NCBI GenBank assembly: GCA_035532755.1
Contig: DATKQI010000095.1
Span: 1-62,230 of the forward strand
Length of the DNA stretch: 62,230 nt
Direction: 5' to 3'
Source: DATKQI01 sp035532755
GTDB lineage: Bacteria > Pseudomonadota > Alphaproteobacteria > Acetobacterales > Acetobacteraceae
The notes under the pieces were generated by a model. It was not told where the DNA came from and searched no databases. It was given only the letters and a program-made list of their open reading frames with translations. Made by a program: the position numbers and the translations under genes. Positions 52,557 through 61,321 of the stretch are shown here, piece after piece (the stretch's first letter is position 1; each line of letters opens with the position of its first letter).

Positions 52557-52658
52557 GTTGTCCCGCTCCTCCGTCCGGTTCCCAGCGGCCGCACACCAGA
52601 GGACGCTGATGGCACGAGCCAGACGCCTTCTCCCGGTGAGAAAGAGAGAGACAGTGAC

Positions 52659-53129
52659 ATGGCTGGTTCGGTCAACAAGGTCATCCTCATCGGCAACCTC
52701 GGCCGGGACCCCGAAGTCCGCAGCACGCAGGCGGGCAGCAAAATCGTCAGCTTCACGCTGGCCACCAGCGAGACCTGGCACGACAAGGCGTCCGGCGAAC
52801 GCAAGGAGCGCACGGAGTGGCATCGCGTCGTGGTGTTCAACGAGCTGATCGCCGGCGTCGCGGAGCGCTTCCTGAAGAAGGGCGCGAAGGTCTATGTCGA
52901 GGGCCAGCTGCAGACCCGCAAATGGACCGATCAGGATGGAAAGGAACACTACACGACCGAGATCGTGCTGCCCCGCTTCAAGGGAGAGATGACGATGCTC
53001 TCCCGGGCGAACAACGGCGAGCGCTCGGAGGCTGAGGACACGACGAGCGGCGGCTATCTGCCTCGCAGCGGTCATGGCGGCGGCGCCAATCCGGACGATG
53101 AAATTCCGTTTGCGCCACAGGTGCTTTGA
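52659..53129 (+). CDS. ssb: Single-stranded DNA-binding protein
   Basis: This 156-residue protein has the classic OB-fold start (MAGSVNKVILIGNLGRDPEV), WHRVVVFNELIAGVAERFLK and KGAKVYVEGQLQTRKWTDQD, a short glycine-rich linker, and the acidic tip near the end (DDEIPF), here followed by four extra residues (APQVL region). Plasmid-borne ssb genes in leading regions coat the entering strand and suppress the SOS response. It is the last gene of the block before ISKra4. The 197 bp from its stop to the insertion show nothing recognisable. Confidence 0.95.
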   Translation: MAGSVNKVILIGNLGRDPEVRSTQAGSKIVSFTLATSETWHDKASGERKERTEWHRVVVFNELIAGVAERFLKKGAKVYVEGQLQTRKWTDQDGKEHYTTEIVLPRFKGEMTMLSRANNGERSEAEDTTSGGYLPRSGHGGGANPDDEIPFAPQVL

Positions 53130-53326
53130 GCGGACCACGCCGCATCCGGGCCCGAGCGCGTGGCGCAAGCACTCTCAGCCCATTGCGCGCCCGTCGCGGA
53201 CTTGACACGCGGCGGGCACGCCCCCTGCCGCGCACCCAGCGCGGTAAACCGTGTGGCTAAGGTTCACCAGGGCCTGGCGGAAAACCCCACTGGAACCGTT
53301 TCCGCACAGCGTCCCATTCCGACATG

Positions 53327-54813
53327 GGAGACCGTCCGAAAGGTGGGGGTCCCTTTCGCTCTGGACTACAGCCTGCCGTATAGGAAAGCAGGAGAAACCG
53401 GAAGCAGTGGCGAGTCATTGTGGAGCTGTCCAGCGCGGCTGGTGCCAAGCAGGTGCATGAGGTACACGTTGGCGGCAACGGAGTACCCCGGTGCTCGGCG
53501 GCGACGCTGGGATGGTCAGTGGCAGAAGCCAAAGCGGTTTTGGCCGGCTTGCAGCGCCAACTGGTTCAGGCGCAAGCCCAGGAGCACTGCCAGGTCCGGC
53601 GAAGCTGCCCTCGATGTGGGGGACAGCGGCCGCTGAAAGATCAGCGATCACGGCAGCTGCGATCGTTGTTCGGTACGGTCGAGGTCTGCGCCCCGCGGTT
53701 TGAACCCTGCCGATGCAGCGTGACCCTGCGCACGATCCTCTCCCCGGTGACGGAGATCATGCCCGATCGCTGTACACCAGAGTATGAGCGTGTGCTAGCC
53801 GAGTTCGGTGCCCTACTGCCCTACCGCCACGCTCGCGCCTTGCTGGAGACCTTCTTCCCGGTCGGTGATCTCCCGACGATCGACACCATTCAGCGCCGGG
53901 CGTTGCAAGTTGGCGCCAGGCTGGAGCGCGAGGCAATCGTGAGGCCAACGCCCCTACCACCGCCAGCCGACGCAGAGACGATCGCACTGTCCATCGACTC
54001 GGGCCACGTGCGCGCGGTGCGCAACTATCAGGTACGGACCTTCGAGGTGTTCGTTGCCCAAGCCCGCAATGATGATGGCGAGCAAATCGTCTTCAGCAGT
54101 GTGCCAGTCGAGGCCGATCGGCAGACGCAGCAGCCGCGCGGCGTGCTGCATCGCCTTGGCGCAACACCGTGCACGGAGTTGACCATCCTCAGCGATGGCG
54201 CCGACGGACCGCGGGCGCTGGGGGAGGCGGCGAGAATTGGGCCAATTTTTCATGCGCTTGACTGGTTCCACTTGGCGATGCGCATCCACCACGTCGCACA
54301 GGCAGTCAAAGGCTGGCCGGACAATAGGAATGAAGACCGCCACGAAGGCGCCCGCTTCGCCGATGCTGTGGAGCACGTCCGCTGGCGCCTGTGGCACGGC
54401 CAGGTGCAGCGGGCACTTGATCTGATCGGCGCTACCGTGGAAGCGCTCGACGCCGTCGCCGCCGCCGCGCAGTCGCCTGCGGGAGCAACTGCGGACAAGG
54501 TGGCTAAACTCTTGCGCAGTCTTGAGACGTACGTGGCCAGGCAGGCAGAACTAATCATCGACTACGCAGCAGCACGTCACGACGCGGAGCCGATATCAAC
54601 TGCGCCGACCGAAAGCACCGTGCAATGGCTGCTACATCGTCGGATGGGAGCGAAGACGCAGATGCGCTGGTCGCCGCGGGGAGCGCATATGATGTTGAAG
54701 GTTCGAACCGCCCTAGCGAACGGCACCCTCGAGCGAGACTACGCTGTAGCTGAGTGCTGGGCACGACGTCCGTTTCGCCGAGCCGCCTGACCCCCACCTT
54801 TCGGACGGTCTCC
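53327..54813 (+). mobile_element. Complete ISKra4-family insertion sequence
   Basis: A perfect 25-bp inverted repeat (GGAGACCGTCCGAAAGGTGG at the left, its complement at the right end 54789-54813) bounds 1487 bp holding one transposase gene. The right side has landed inside an IS630 transposase gene. The other half of that IS630 is not on the left side, so a deletion followed or accompanied insertion. No target duplication was seen. Confidence 0.88.
53420..54790 (+). CDS. ISKra4-family transposase
   Basis: From a GTG at 53420 this gives 456 residues: a zinc-ribbon-like start (RRSCPRCGGQRPLKDQ), then ALSIDSGHVRAVRNYQVRTF (first acidic catalytic region), ELTILSDGADGPRALGEAAR with IFHALDWFHLAMRIHHVAQA (second), and the late ESTVQWLLHRRMGAKTQMRW (third, Glu). 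This is the DDE arrangement of ISKra4. The end (ECWARRPFRRAA) lies a base before the right terminal repeat. It appears intact. Confidence 0.9.
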   Translation: MELSSAAGAKQVHEVHVGGNGVPRCSAATLGWSVAEAKAVLAGLQRQLVQAQAQEHCQVRRSCPRCGGQRPLKDQRSRQLRSLFGTVEVCAPRFEPCRCSVTLRTILSPVTEIMPDRCTPEYERVLAEFGALLPYRHARALLETFFPVGDLPTIDTIQRRALQVGARLEREAIVRPTPLPPPADAETIALSIDSGHVRAVRNYQVRTFEVFVAQARNDDGEQIVFSSVPVEADRQTQQPRGVLHRLGATPCTELTILSDGADGPRALGEAARIGPIFHALDWFHLAMRIHHVAQAVKGWPDNRNEDRHEGARFADAVEHVRWRLWHGQVQRALDLIGATVEALDAVAAAAQSPAGATADKVAKLLRSLETYVARQAELIIDYAAARHDAEPISTAPTESTVQWLLHRRMGAKTQMRWSPRGAHMMLKVRTALANGTLERDYAVAECWARRPFRRAA

Positions 54814-55404
54814 AGACACACAACCGGGCATTCCGGATCATGTGGCCGCTGATAGACTTCCAGCACATCTTCCATGCCAGCTACGAAGGCGGCGTTGGCA
54901 TCGGGTGGTATGACCCATTGCTTCTGAAGGTGAGGCTTGAGAATGTTTGTTTAGCGTCCGCCCGATCGTGTTATCGCTGGCACGATCAACAATGTTCAAT
55001 TCCACGACTGCGGATCCCAGCAGCCTCAGCGTCCACCGAACGCGCCCCTGCGGCGGGTCGGAACAGGCAAGCGCGATCAGCTTGGCCTCGGTTGCTCCAT
55101 CGAAGATGCGGTGTCTGGTCGAAGCGGGCGAATGCTTGCGGGTAAGGACGGACTCGAACCCTTCCTCCACCAGTTGCTGCCTGGTCCGGGCAACCGTGTT
55201 GACGCTGGTATCCAAGGCGGCGGCGATCCCGCTGTCACTCCATCCTTCGCCGGCGTCCGAAGCATCGGCCTTCAGCAGGATGCGCGCCTTCACCAACTGA
55301 CCGGCACGGTGTTTGCCAGTATGGATCGATGTGTTGAGCCGTTCGCGCTCCTCGTCGCTGAGCTTCACCACGTACTTCTTTACGGCAGCTTGTTTCGCGG
55401 TCAC
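54814..55404 (-). pseudogene. IS630-family transposase, truncated by ISKra4
   Basis: From a GTG at 55404 the frame gives TAKQAAVKKYVVKLSDEERE, an HTH region (WSDSGIAAALDTSVNTVART) and RVRWTLRLLGSAVVELNIVD. Near 54945 a one-base shift is needed to continue as LKPHLQKQWVIPPDANAAFV and GMEDVLEVYQRPHDP, after which the ISKra4 end cuts it off at CPVVCL. Many IS630 relatives have a programmed frameshift at that point, so the shift alone may be normal. The truncation makes it inactive. Confidence 0.8.
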
Positions 55405-55537
55405 GATGCATCTCCGTCGTTGCGGAGCCATCGAGTCAGAGAGCCACACCAAAATCAACGACGCGGGGCACTAGTCGGATGGCGGTCGGTGCCGTGGGAA
55501 GTATGATTCATGCCGTCAGCCAAGAGAAGGTAAGGCG

Positions 55538-55732
55538 ATGTTCAGGCGGATATTCCTAGTTCCAGGAAGGGTGATTCTGTGGTACCAATATTACTTCCCA
55601 CAACGGGGTCAATTGTGGGCTAGTGCCAGAAGGAAAGATAACCCTATCGTAGAGGTAATTTATTCTGTCTTGTTCTGGTCGGCCGCCGCTATCGTTCTAA
55701 GTCTCCTATTGCTTTCGCGCAGCCCCAAATGA
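55538..55732 (+). CDS. Small membrane protein at the head of the vWA-PP2C-kinase operon
   Basis: This 64-residue protein (MFRRIFLVPGRVILWYQYYF) has a basic, aromatic N-terminus and a C-terminal membrane span (VIYSVLFWSAAAIVLSLLLL). It starts after an AAGG-type site. The G+C is visibly lower than in the plasmid core. No family is recognised; it precedes the vWA gene by 125 bp and could belong to the same system. Confidence 0.55.
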   Translation: MFRRIFLVPGRVILWYQYYFPQRGQLWASARRKDNPIVEVIYSVLFWSAAAIVLSLLLLSRSPK

Positions 55733-55857
55733 CTGCCTAAAGTTTCAAAGTGACATCCGTCATCTTCCTCGGCTGCGGCATGGCTCGGCTCGCAAGAGCT
55801 TGCTTCCAAGACCCGTTCGGCAGTAGTAAGGTTGACCGTGAGCAAGGGAAGGGTGAC

Positions 55858-56541
55858 ATGAGCGATCAGCGAGAGGGCCTTTCGTACTCCGTCGACTTGG
55901 CGCTCTGCGTCGATGCTACAGGGAGTATGTCCCCCGTTATCGACCTCGTCAAGGAAAACGCATTAAGGTTTTACGACGATGTGATGCGCTCTATGGCGCA
56001 CAAGCAAAAACGTATTAACGATCTTCGGACGCGGGTTATAGTGTTCCGCGACTTGCATGTCGATGGCTCAGAAGCGATCATTGCGTCGCCCTTCTTTAAG
56101 CTCCCCGACGAACGGAGTGGTCTGGCGGATTTTGTGGGCACTATTAGTGCAAGCGGTGGTGGAGACGAGCCAGAAAGTGGTTTGGAAGCGCTGGCCGAAG
56201 CGATCCGATCCGACTGGGTTCGGACCGGAGACCGTCGCCGACACGTCGTCGTGCTCTGGACAGACGCATCCGCCCACCGCTTAGAGGATGCTACTAAACG
56301 AGCGACCCCCGGGTATCCAACTGACATGCCGGGGAGCTTTGGTGAAATTACAGCTCTGTGGGAAGGGCAGAAAATGGATCGAGCCGCCAAACGCCTGCTC
56401 ATCTATGCGCCCGATGCTTATCCCTGGAACGATATCCAGGGAGCATGGGAGAACGTGGTCCACATTGTCTCAAAAGCAGGACAGGGCCTTCAGGAGGTCG
56501 ATTACTCCGGTGTGATCGAGGTAATAGCGAATAGCATCTGA
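55858..56541 (+). CDS. TerY-like vWA domain protein
   Basis: The ATG at 55858 follows GGAAGGG. The 227-residue protein is almost entirely a von Willebrand factor A domain with the MIDAS motif in LALCVDATGSMSPVIDLV (Asp19, Thr21, Ser23). Other family features are RTRVIVFRDLHVDGSEAI, SASGGGDEPESGLEALAEAI and HVVVLWTDASAHRLE. It has no signal peptide or membrane span, so it is cytosolic. TerY-type vWA proteins occur with PP2C phosphatases and kinases in the described TerY-P triads. The PP2C gene follows after 8 bp. It may be an adaptor or metal-dependent binding partner for the phosphoproteins. Confidence 0.85.
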   Translation: MSDQREGLSYSVDLALCVDATGSMSPVIDLVKENALRFYDDVMRSMAHKQKRINDLRTRVIVFRDLHVDGSEAIIASPFFKLPDERSGLADFVGTISASGGGDEPESGLEALAEAIRSDWVRTGDRRRHVVVLWTDASAHRLEDATKRATPGYPTDMPGSFGEITALWEGQKMDRAAKRLLIYAPDAYPWNDIQGAWENVVHIVSKAGQGLQEVDYSGVIEVIANSI

Positions 56542-56549
56542 AGTTAGAA

Positions 56550-57617
56550 ATGTCAGACCCTCAACACTACGATCTCCCGAGCATCTGGAGCCGGTTCGGA
56601 AACCAGCCCAGTGACACCTCCGTTATTGTAGCTAAGCTTGACCTTCCCCGAGAAGCTGTCGGAGAGGATGCTCCTCCCCTTGCCGCGGGTGACCCTGTCC
56701 GTTTGATTGGCGTCTTTGACGGTCTCGGAGGAGCGGGCGCACGGCAAGTGAGTGGAGTTTACGGCATTAGAACGTGTGCTTACTATGCCTCTCGTATAGC
56801 GCGCCAAGCTGTAGAAGAAACCCTAAACAACGGCCACCTGCGTTGGCTGACGAGGCCAGAGGATGTCGCCAGAACGTTGGGGGCAGCCATTTTCGAGGCG
56901 CTGGTCAGGAAGAATGCGGAATCTCCCGTGGGAACAGGCTCCGTGCGTAGCTCTCTCATCCGTAGCTATCCCACGACTGCGGCGATGGTTTTTTTCGATA
57001 TAGGTCAAGCTGACTTAAATTTAACAGCGCTGTGGGCTGGAGACAGTCGTTGCTACCTTCTTACTCCCGGTGAAGGGTTGCAGCAGCTGAGTCAAGATGA
57101 TAGCCGAACGGGGGCCGATCCTATGGAGGCTCTGCGCGAAGATAGCCCGATGAGTAGCATGCTAACAGCCGATGCTCCCTGTCACTTGCACGCTCGGACA
57201 ATCAAAGTCGGGATGCCAGCAATCCTCATCACCGCCTCCGATGGTGCTTATGGCTGTTTGCCCTCTCCTATGCATTTCGAAAGGCTTCTTCTTGAATCGC
57301 TTTCTCATGCCCAGGAGGATGACGAATGGTGCGAGGCTCTGAGCGAGCGCTTGCAACCAATTGCGAACGATGACATTTCGCTCGCTGCCGCGTTTATCGG
57401 ATGGAAATCGCTACCCGAAGCCAGAGATGCGTTTTCCTTGAGACTATCTGATCTCTCATCACGATTGTCTACATTTGAAGAAGCGCTGGAGGGCTCGCGG
57501 CAGCTTGAGCAGGAAGCTCATCGTAAAAGAGAGTTAGCGAAAGCATGTCTTGCCGAGAGCTGGAGTTGGTACCGACAGTCTTACATGTCTAGGCTCGGAG
57601 GTCCCAATGAGTCTTAA
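56550..57617 (+). CDS. PP2C-type Ser/Thr phosphatase
   Basis: This 355-residue protein has the PP2C metal-binding motifs: VRLIGVFDGLGGAGARQVSG (Asp57-Gly), LTALWAGDSRCYLLTPGEG, AILITASDGAYGCLPSP and IANDDISLAAAF. An extra C-terminal helical tail (about 300-355; LSTFEEALEGSRQLEQEAHR) looks like a coiled coil. It is cytosolic. The following kinase gene overlaps its end by 11 bp, so the two opposing enzymes are translated together, as in TerY-P triads. Confidence 0.88.
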   Translation: MSDPQHYDLPSIWSRFGNQPSDTSVIVAKLDLPREAVGEDAPPLAAGDPVRLIGVFDGLGGAGARQVSGVYGIRTCAYYASRIARQAVEETLNNGHLRWLTRPEDVARTLGAAIFEALVRKNAESPVGTGSVRSSLIRSYPTTAAMVFFDIGQADLNLTALWAGDSRCYLLTPGEGLQQLSQDDSRTGADPMEALREDSPMSSMLTADAPCHLHARTIKVGMPAILITASDGAYGCLPSPMHFERLLLESLSHAQEDDEWCEALSERLQPIANDDISLAAAFIGWKSLPEARDAFSLRLSDLSSRLSTFEEALEGSRQLEQEAHRKRELAKACLAESWSWYRQSYMSRLGGPNES

Positions 57618-58719
57618 GGTCGGCGGCACGATAGGGCCATACAAACTCCTGCACGATTTCGAGGCGGGAGCAAATTGCCGATGGGCGATTGCCGAACGCG
57701 ACGGAGAGCAGTTTTTTGTCAAAGAATTTCACCGGCCAAAATATCCGCCCGACTCCCTTGTGGGAACATTGAGGGAAGAGAAGCTAGAGCGGTGCCGGCA
57801 ATTTGAAGACCGGCACAAACGTCTTGTCTCAGCAATGGGGAGGGTCTGCGCTCCTGGCGGTAACATTGTGATGCCTGTCAACTTCTTCCGAGTGGGCTTA
57901 GCGTATTACCATATCGCGCCGAAGGTTGATATTGCATCAGAGACGCCCGCTCAAGTTGCAAGCCTTCCCATTTCGGAGCGGCTTGTCTTGTTACGACTCC
58001 TATCAAGAAGCATACTGACGCTTCATTCCCAGAAAATCGTGCATGGAGATCTAAAGCCCAGCAACGTACTCATTCACCGATCCCGCGGAGGTTTATTAGC
58101 CCCGAAGCTGATTGATTTCGATGGCTCGTTTTTCGAAGGACGACCTCCAGACAGAGATGATATGGCTTTTGACCAAAACTACATGGCCCCGGAGGTGCTG
58201 GCCTACAACAAGGAAGATTGTGACAGAAGGGATGTAAAACCAACTGACCTTGGAACAGCGGCAGATGTATTTTCACTCGGGATACTCCTGCACGAGTTCT
58301 GGACAGGAAGCCGACCGAAACTTCCTGGAGGCCATCTCTATCCCGCTGAGGCAGTACAGGCTGGACAGCGACCATATGTCAGCCTTCGGGATATGGACGG
58401 AGAGCTTACGAGCCTAATCGTTACCTCCCTCGAATTGAGCCCAGCCCGCCGTCCGCCAATCGAGTCAATCGACGCGGCAATCGGAGCCGCGCAATCAATG
58501 CTAAGAGGTGGACCGGTCAAGAAAGCAATCTCTCCTGGTTCGAGCGTCCCAAAAGTGGAAGTCCGCTTCAGAGCGGCGCCGCGTACTGAGGCCGCGGCCC
58601 CCCCCAAGATAGCGCCTCGGCGAAGCTTACCAGAACCAAGCCTCGCTACCTCTAGCGCGGCGAATCCGTCACCTGTCGTGGTAAGAAAGTCGCGCAATCT
58701 GAGGGATAAGGAAAGCTGA
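57607..58719 (+). CDS. Ser/Thr protein kinase
   Basis: The ATG at 57607 follows GGAGG inside the phosphatase end. The 370-residue protein shows the kinase Lys (EQFFVKEF, K39), catalytic loop IVHGDLKPSNVLIH (Asp148), DFD in place of DFG (170-172), and a MAPEV activation end. The glycine loop is weak. After residue about 290 a Pro/Ser/Arg-rich tail (VEVRFRAAPRTEAAAPPKIA; LATSSAANPSPVVVRKSRNL) has no membrane span. The nearest named relatives are triad kinases of TerY-P systems. The frame below it starts at the stop codon, suggesting coupling. Confidence 0.88.
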   Translation: MSLKVGGTIGPYKLLHDFEAGANCRWAIAERDGEQFFVKEFHRPKYPPDSLVGTLREEKLERCRQFEDRHKRLVSAMGRVCAPGGNIVMPVNFFRVGLAYYHIAPKVDIASETPAQVASLPISERLVLLRLLSRSILTLHSQKIVHGDLKPSNVLIHRSRGGLLAPKLIDFDGSFFEGRPPDRDDMAFDQNYMAPEVLAYNKEDCDRRDVKPTDLGTAADVFSLGILLHEFWTGSRPKLPGGHLYPAEAVQAGQRPYVSLRDMDGELTSLIVTSLELSPARRPPIESIDAAIGAAQSMLRGGPVKKAISPGSSVPKVEVRFRAAPRTEAAAPPKIAPRRSLPEPSLATSSAANPSPVVVRKSRNLRDKES

Positions 58720-59960
58720 CAGCAATCTGGCGAGCTGCTGTTGCTCTGGTGCTTCTGTTGCTTGCATTTCTGAGCAACGGCACGACGGCACGAGCTGAAC
58801 AGATAGGGCCGAGTTTCCCGTGCCCCGCCCCGAGTGATCCGCTTGCCAACCTAATATGCTCCGACCCTTCGCTGTCTCGTGTCGATTTATCATTCGTCCA
58901 AGCCTATCAAGCGCTACGGCAGCAACTCGGAAATTCAGGAGAAAAGGAGCTACGACAAGAGGCTGTCGCCTTCACCGAGATGGTTCGCAGCCAGTGCCAC
59001 GTGCCTCCATCCGACTCCGTTTCGACGTTTGTCCCTCTGCCTGGAACGAAACCTTGCATCGACAGCGAGTATATGGCGCAGCGGCGGGCTTGGAAAAGCC
59101 GACTCACCGGTCCGGCTGCTGAAGAGGCGGCAAGACCCCTCGAGTTGCACATAACTCTGCAAGCCGATCTTCAGGGACTCGGATTCCTCCCGGCCAATGA
59201 ACCAATTGACGGCGTTTATGGCCCAGCAACCCGTCGCGCCATCTTGGCGTGGCAATTTTCGATCGGGAGGCCAGTCACGGGCTTTCTGGGAGATGCTGAC
59301 GCAGCCGCCCTCCAGGTTGCCGTCGAAGAGCAACAAAGAAATGCCGTATCATCCCTGCTTCCGCCGACAAGCTCTAAATCGGGGAATTGGCCGCCGTCAT
59401 GGGTGCAAGAGTCGCAGCCGAATTCATCAGCGCCCTCTGGAATTGCGGCGATCGGCCCACAAGCGCCCGCTGCATCAACGGGCGAGGGCAACTATGGACC
59501 CATACTGTGGCTGGGTTTAGGGGCAGGAGTACTAGGACTGTTCGCCTTTGCCCGACGTCGGGCATCTCAGCGGCGCGTTCGAGGCGGGGCTGCGTCTAAA
59601 ACTGCTGACTTAGTGCCGGTTCCATCGGATGACGGCTATCCAAGGGTAAGTCCCGCCGTAGGTATTCGCCACTTGCCTCGCGCTGAACCTGCAACTGCCT
59701 CAGGCAGCACGCCAAAAATAGTTGCGACGCCAGCAAGGGTCTCGGAAACGCCGACGGCATCGCGCGGGATACATAGCAGGCCGCTCGCATCAACTTCATC
59801 GACCAGGCGATCCCGTCCATCTACTTCGGAATCTGATGAGCCTGTCGAGATATTCAAGCCAGTGAGCAATAATAGGATTTGGGTATGTCCCACCTGCGGA
59901 AACAATAACTCTGCTGGACGACACTGCGAAGTGTGTAGCACTATCCGAAAACCCTCGTAG
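58716..59960 (+). CDS. Membrane protein with LprI-like and peptidoglycan-binding domains and a zinc-finger tail
   Basis: A GTG at 58749 is possible, but a CTG at 58716 overlapping the kinase stop (CTGA) restores a proper signal peptide (TAIWRAAVALVLLLLAFLSN), giving 414 residues. Order: LprI/DUF1311-like domain (CPAPSDPLANLICSDPSLSR, about 35-130), peptidoglycan-binding domain (IDGVYGPATRRAILAWQFSI, about 145-202), a span (PILWLGLGAGVLGLFAF, about 262-279), ARRR, a Ser/Thr/Pro-rich stretch of about 100 residues, and a RanBP2-like zinc finger (WVCPTCGNNNSAGRHCEVC) at the end. Topology would place the first two domains in the periplasm and the tail in the cytosol, where the neighbouring kinase and phosphatase act. 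Whether the tail is their substrate is inference. Confidence 0.75.
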   Translation: MTAIWRAAVALVLLLLAFLSNGTTARAEQIGPSFPCPAPSDPLANLICSDPSLSRVDLSFVQAYQALRQQLGNSGEKELRQEAVAFTEMVRSQCHVPPSDSVSTFVPLPGTKPCIDSEYMAQRRAWKSRLTGPAAEEAARPLELHITLQADLQGLGFLPANEPIDGVYGPATRRAILAWQFSIGRPVTGFLGDADAAALQVAVEEQQRNAVSSLLPPTSSKSGNWPPSWVQESQPNSSAPSGIAAIGPQAPAASTGEGNYGPILWLGLGAGVLGLFAFARRRASQRRVRGGAASKTADLVPVPSDDGYPRVSPAVGIRHLPRAEPATASGSTPKIVATPARVSETPTASRGIHSRPLASTSSTRRSRPSTSESDEPVEIFKPVSNNRIWVCPTCGNNNSAGRHCEVCSTIRKPS

Positions 59961-60042
59961 TCCGGACAAACGTCCCGAGCCAGTTCCTATGAGAGCGCCG
60001 ACGCTTCAACACTCCCGCTCCCGGTAGCGCTTCGCGATATCC

Positions 60043-60236
60043 GTAAGCGTCTGGTCAGCCCCGCCTTCTGACGGGGCGCCGGCCTGCTATGCTGGGTGTC
60101 AGGCAGCCTTGCGCTGATCCAGCCTCTTCCGGATGTCGGAGAGGTTCCACGGCAACAGCTCATGGACGCGTTTCACGGGATGATCGGCGATGCGTTTCAG
60201 CACCTGGGTCAGGTAGTCGTGCGGATTCTCGCCGCC
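60043..60236 (-). mobile_element. IS66 right-end fragment, copy 1
   Basis: The minus strand encodes the last 45 residues of an IS66 TnpC transposase (ENPHDYLTQVLKRIADHPVK; ELLPWNLSDIRKRL) with the stop at 60099, plus the non-coding end beginning GTAAGCGTCTGGTCAGCCCC. The rest of the element is missing. Confidence 0.8.
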
Positions 60237-60271
60237 GCTGTCACACCTCGAAGCCGCCGCGCATCTACAAC

Positions 60272-60494
60272 GTAAACGTCCGGTCAGCCCCGCCTTCTGA
60301 CGGGGGGTGCCGGCCTGCTATGCTGGGTGTCAGGCAGCTTTGCGCTGATCCAGCCTCTTCCAGATGTCGGAGAGGTTCCACGGCAACAGCTCATGGACCC
60401 GTTTGACCGGATGATCGGCGATGCGTTTCAGCACCTGGGTCAGGTAGCCGCGCGGATCGAGCCCGTTGAGCTTGGCGGTTTCGGTCAGCGTGTA
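60272..60494 (-). mobile_element. IS66 right-end fragment, copy 2
   Basis: A second, near-identical end lies directly beside the first: GTAAACGTCCGGTCAGCCCC, then the transposase C-terminus with 54 residues (TETAKLNGLDPRGYLTQVLK; ELLPWNLSDIWKRL) and stop at 60330. The two copies are tandem and in the same orientation. Confidence 0.8.
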
Positions 60495-60523
60495 GATTGG
60501 GAAGCATCAGGATCTCGGGGATG

Positions 60524-61179
60524 TCACGCAGCGGCGGCCTGAACAGTGGCGGCGGTGTTGTCGTTGGCGAGGCCCGGGTACCATCTTTCGAACAATGGCC
60601 GGAGCGTGCCGTCGAGCGTGCGTGTCCGGATCTGTAGGAGCAGGTGGGCGCCGCGCTTGGTCCACTGCATCTGCTGGCGCTTGGCGAAGCGCTTGCTGAT
60701 CACCGCGTTCACTGTGGACTCTGCCAGGCACGGGCGAACTTGCCAAGGTGCGGGTAGTCCAATGCCAACCCGTCCACGTCGCTTTCGAAGAACCCGATCT
60801 CCTCGCGGGAGCGATACTGGTTGCCGTGCCAAAGCAGCCACTTGATGCTCTCGAGCGACTCCAGCAGGCGCAGACCGGCGGCTTCGTCATGATGGACAAC
60901 ACCGCGCGCGTACTGTTCCAGCACCGTCACGCGCATGGTGATATGGAACCAGTCCAGCACGTGTTCGGACGCCGGGGTGATCTGCTCGGTCAGCGCTCGG
61001 ATCTCCTCGCCGCCGTCGGTCAGGAAGGTGACATCCTGATTGGCCTGCAGACCCTGGCTCGTGAGCACATCGAACAGCCGGCGCTTTGGCTTGCGATCGT
61101 AGCCGTGCACCAGCAGGGAGACGTGACGCAGCCGCCGGTCGCCGATTCGGTATCGCCGGCACAGCCGGTCGGCGAGCAC
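60524..61179 (-). pseudogene. Degenerate ISKra4-like transposase of a second type
   Basis: Two parts remain: VLTSQGLQANQDVTFLTDGG to LLWHGNQYRSREEIGFFESD and YPHLGKFARA (61179-60725), and, after an internal deletion with a frame change near 60720, STVNAVISKRFAKRQQMQWT to RWYPGLANDN (stop near 60524-60541). The N-terminal third is missing. It differs from the intact ISKra4 transposase at 53.4 kb. The opposing long frame through it is a chance fusion. Confidence 0.7.
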
Positions 61180-61321
61180 GAACGGGCCGCGCCGGAGATC
61201 CTCATTCCGGCCTATGTGGACCTGGCCGGACGCGACAGCCTCGGCCGGGGGCTGGACCCCGCCAGCATCGCGGCGGCGGTGGCGAAGGACCGTGCCGTGC
61301 AGCAGGAGCGCGGATTCTCGC

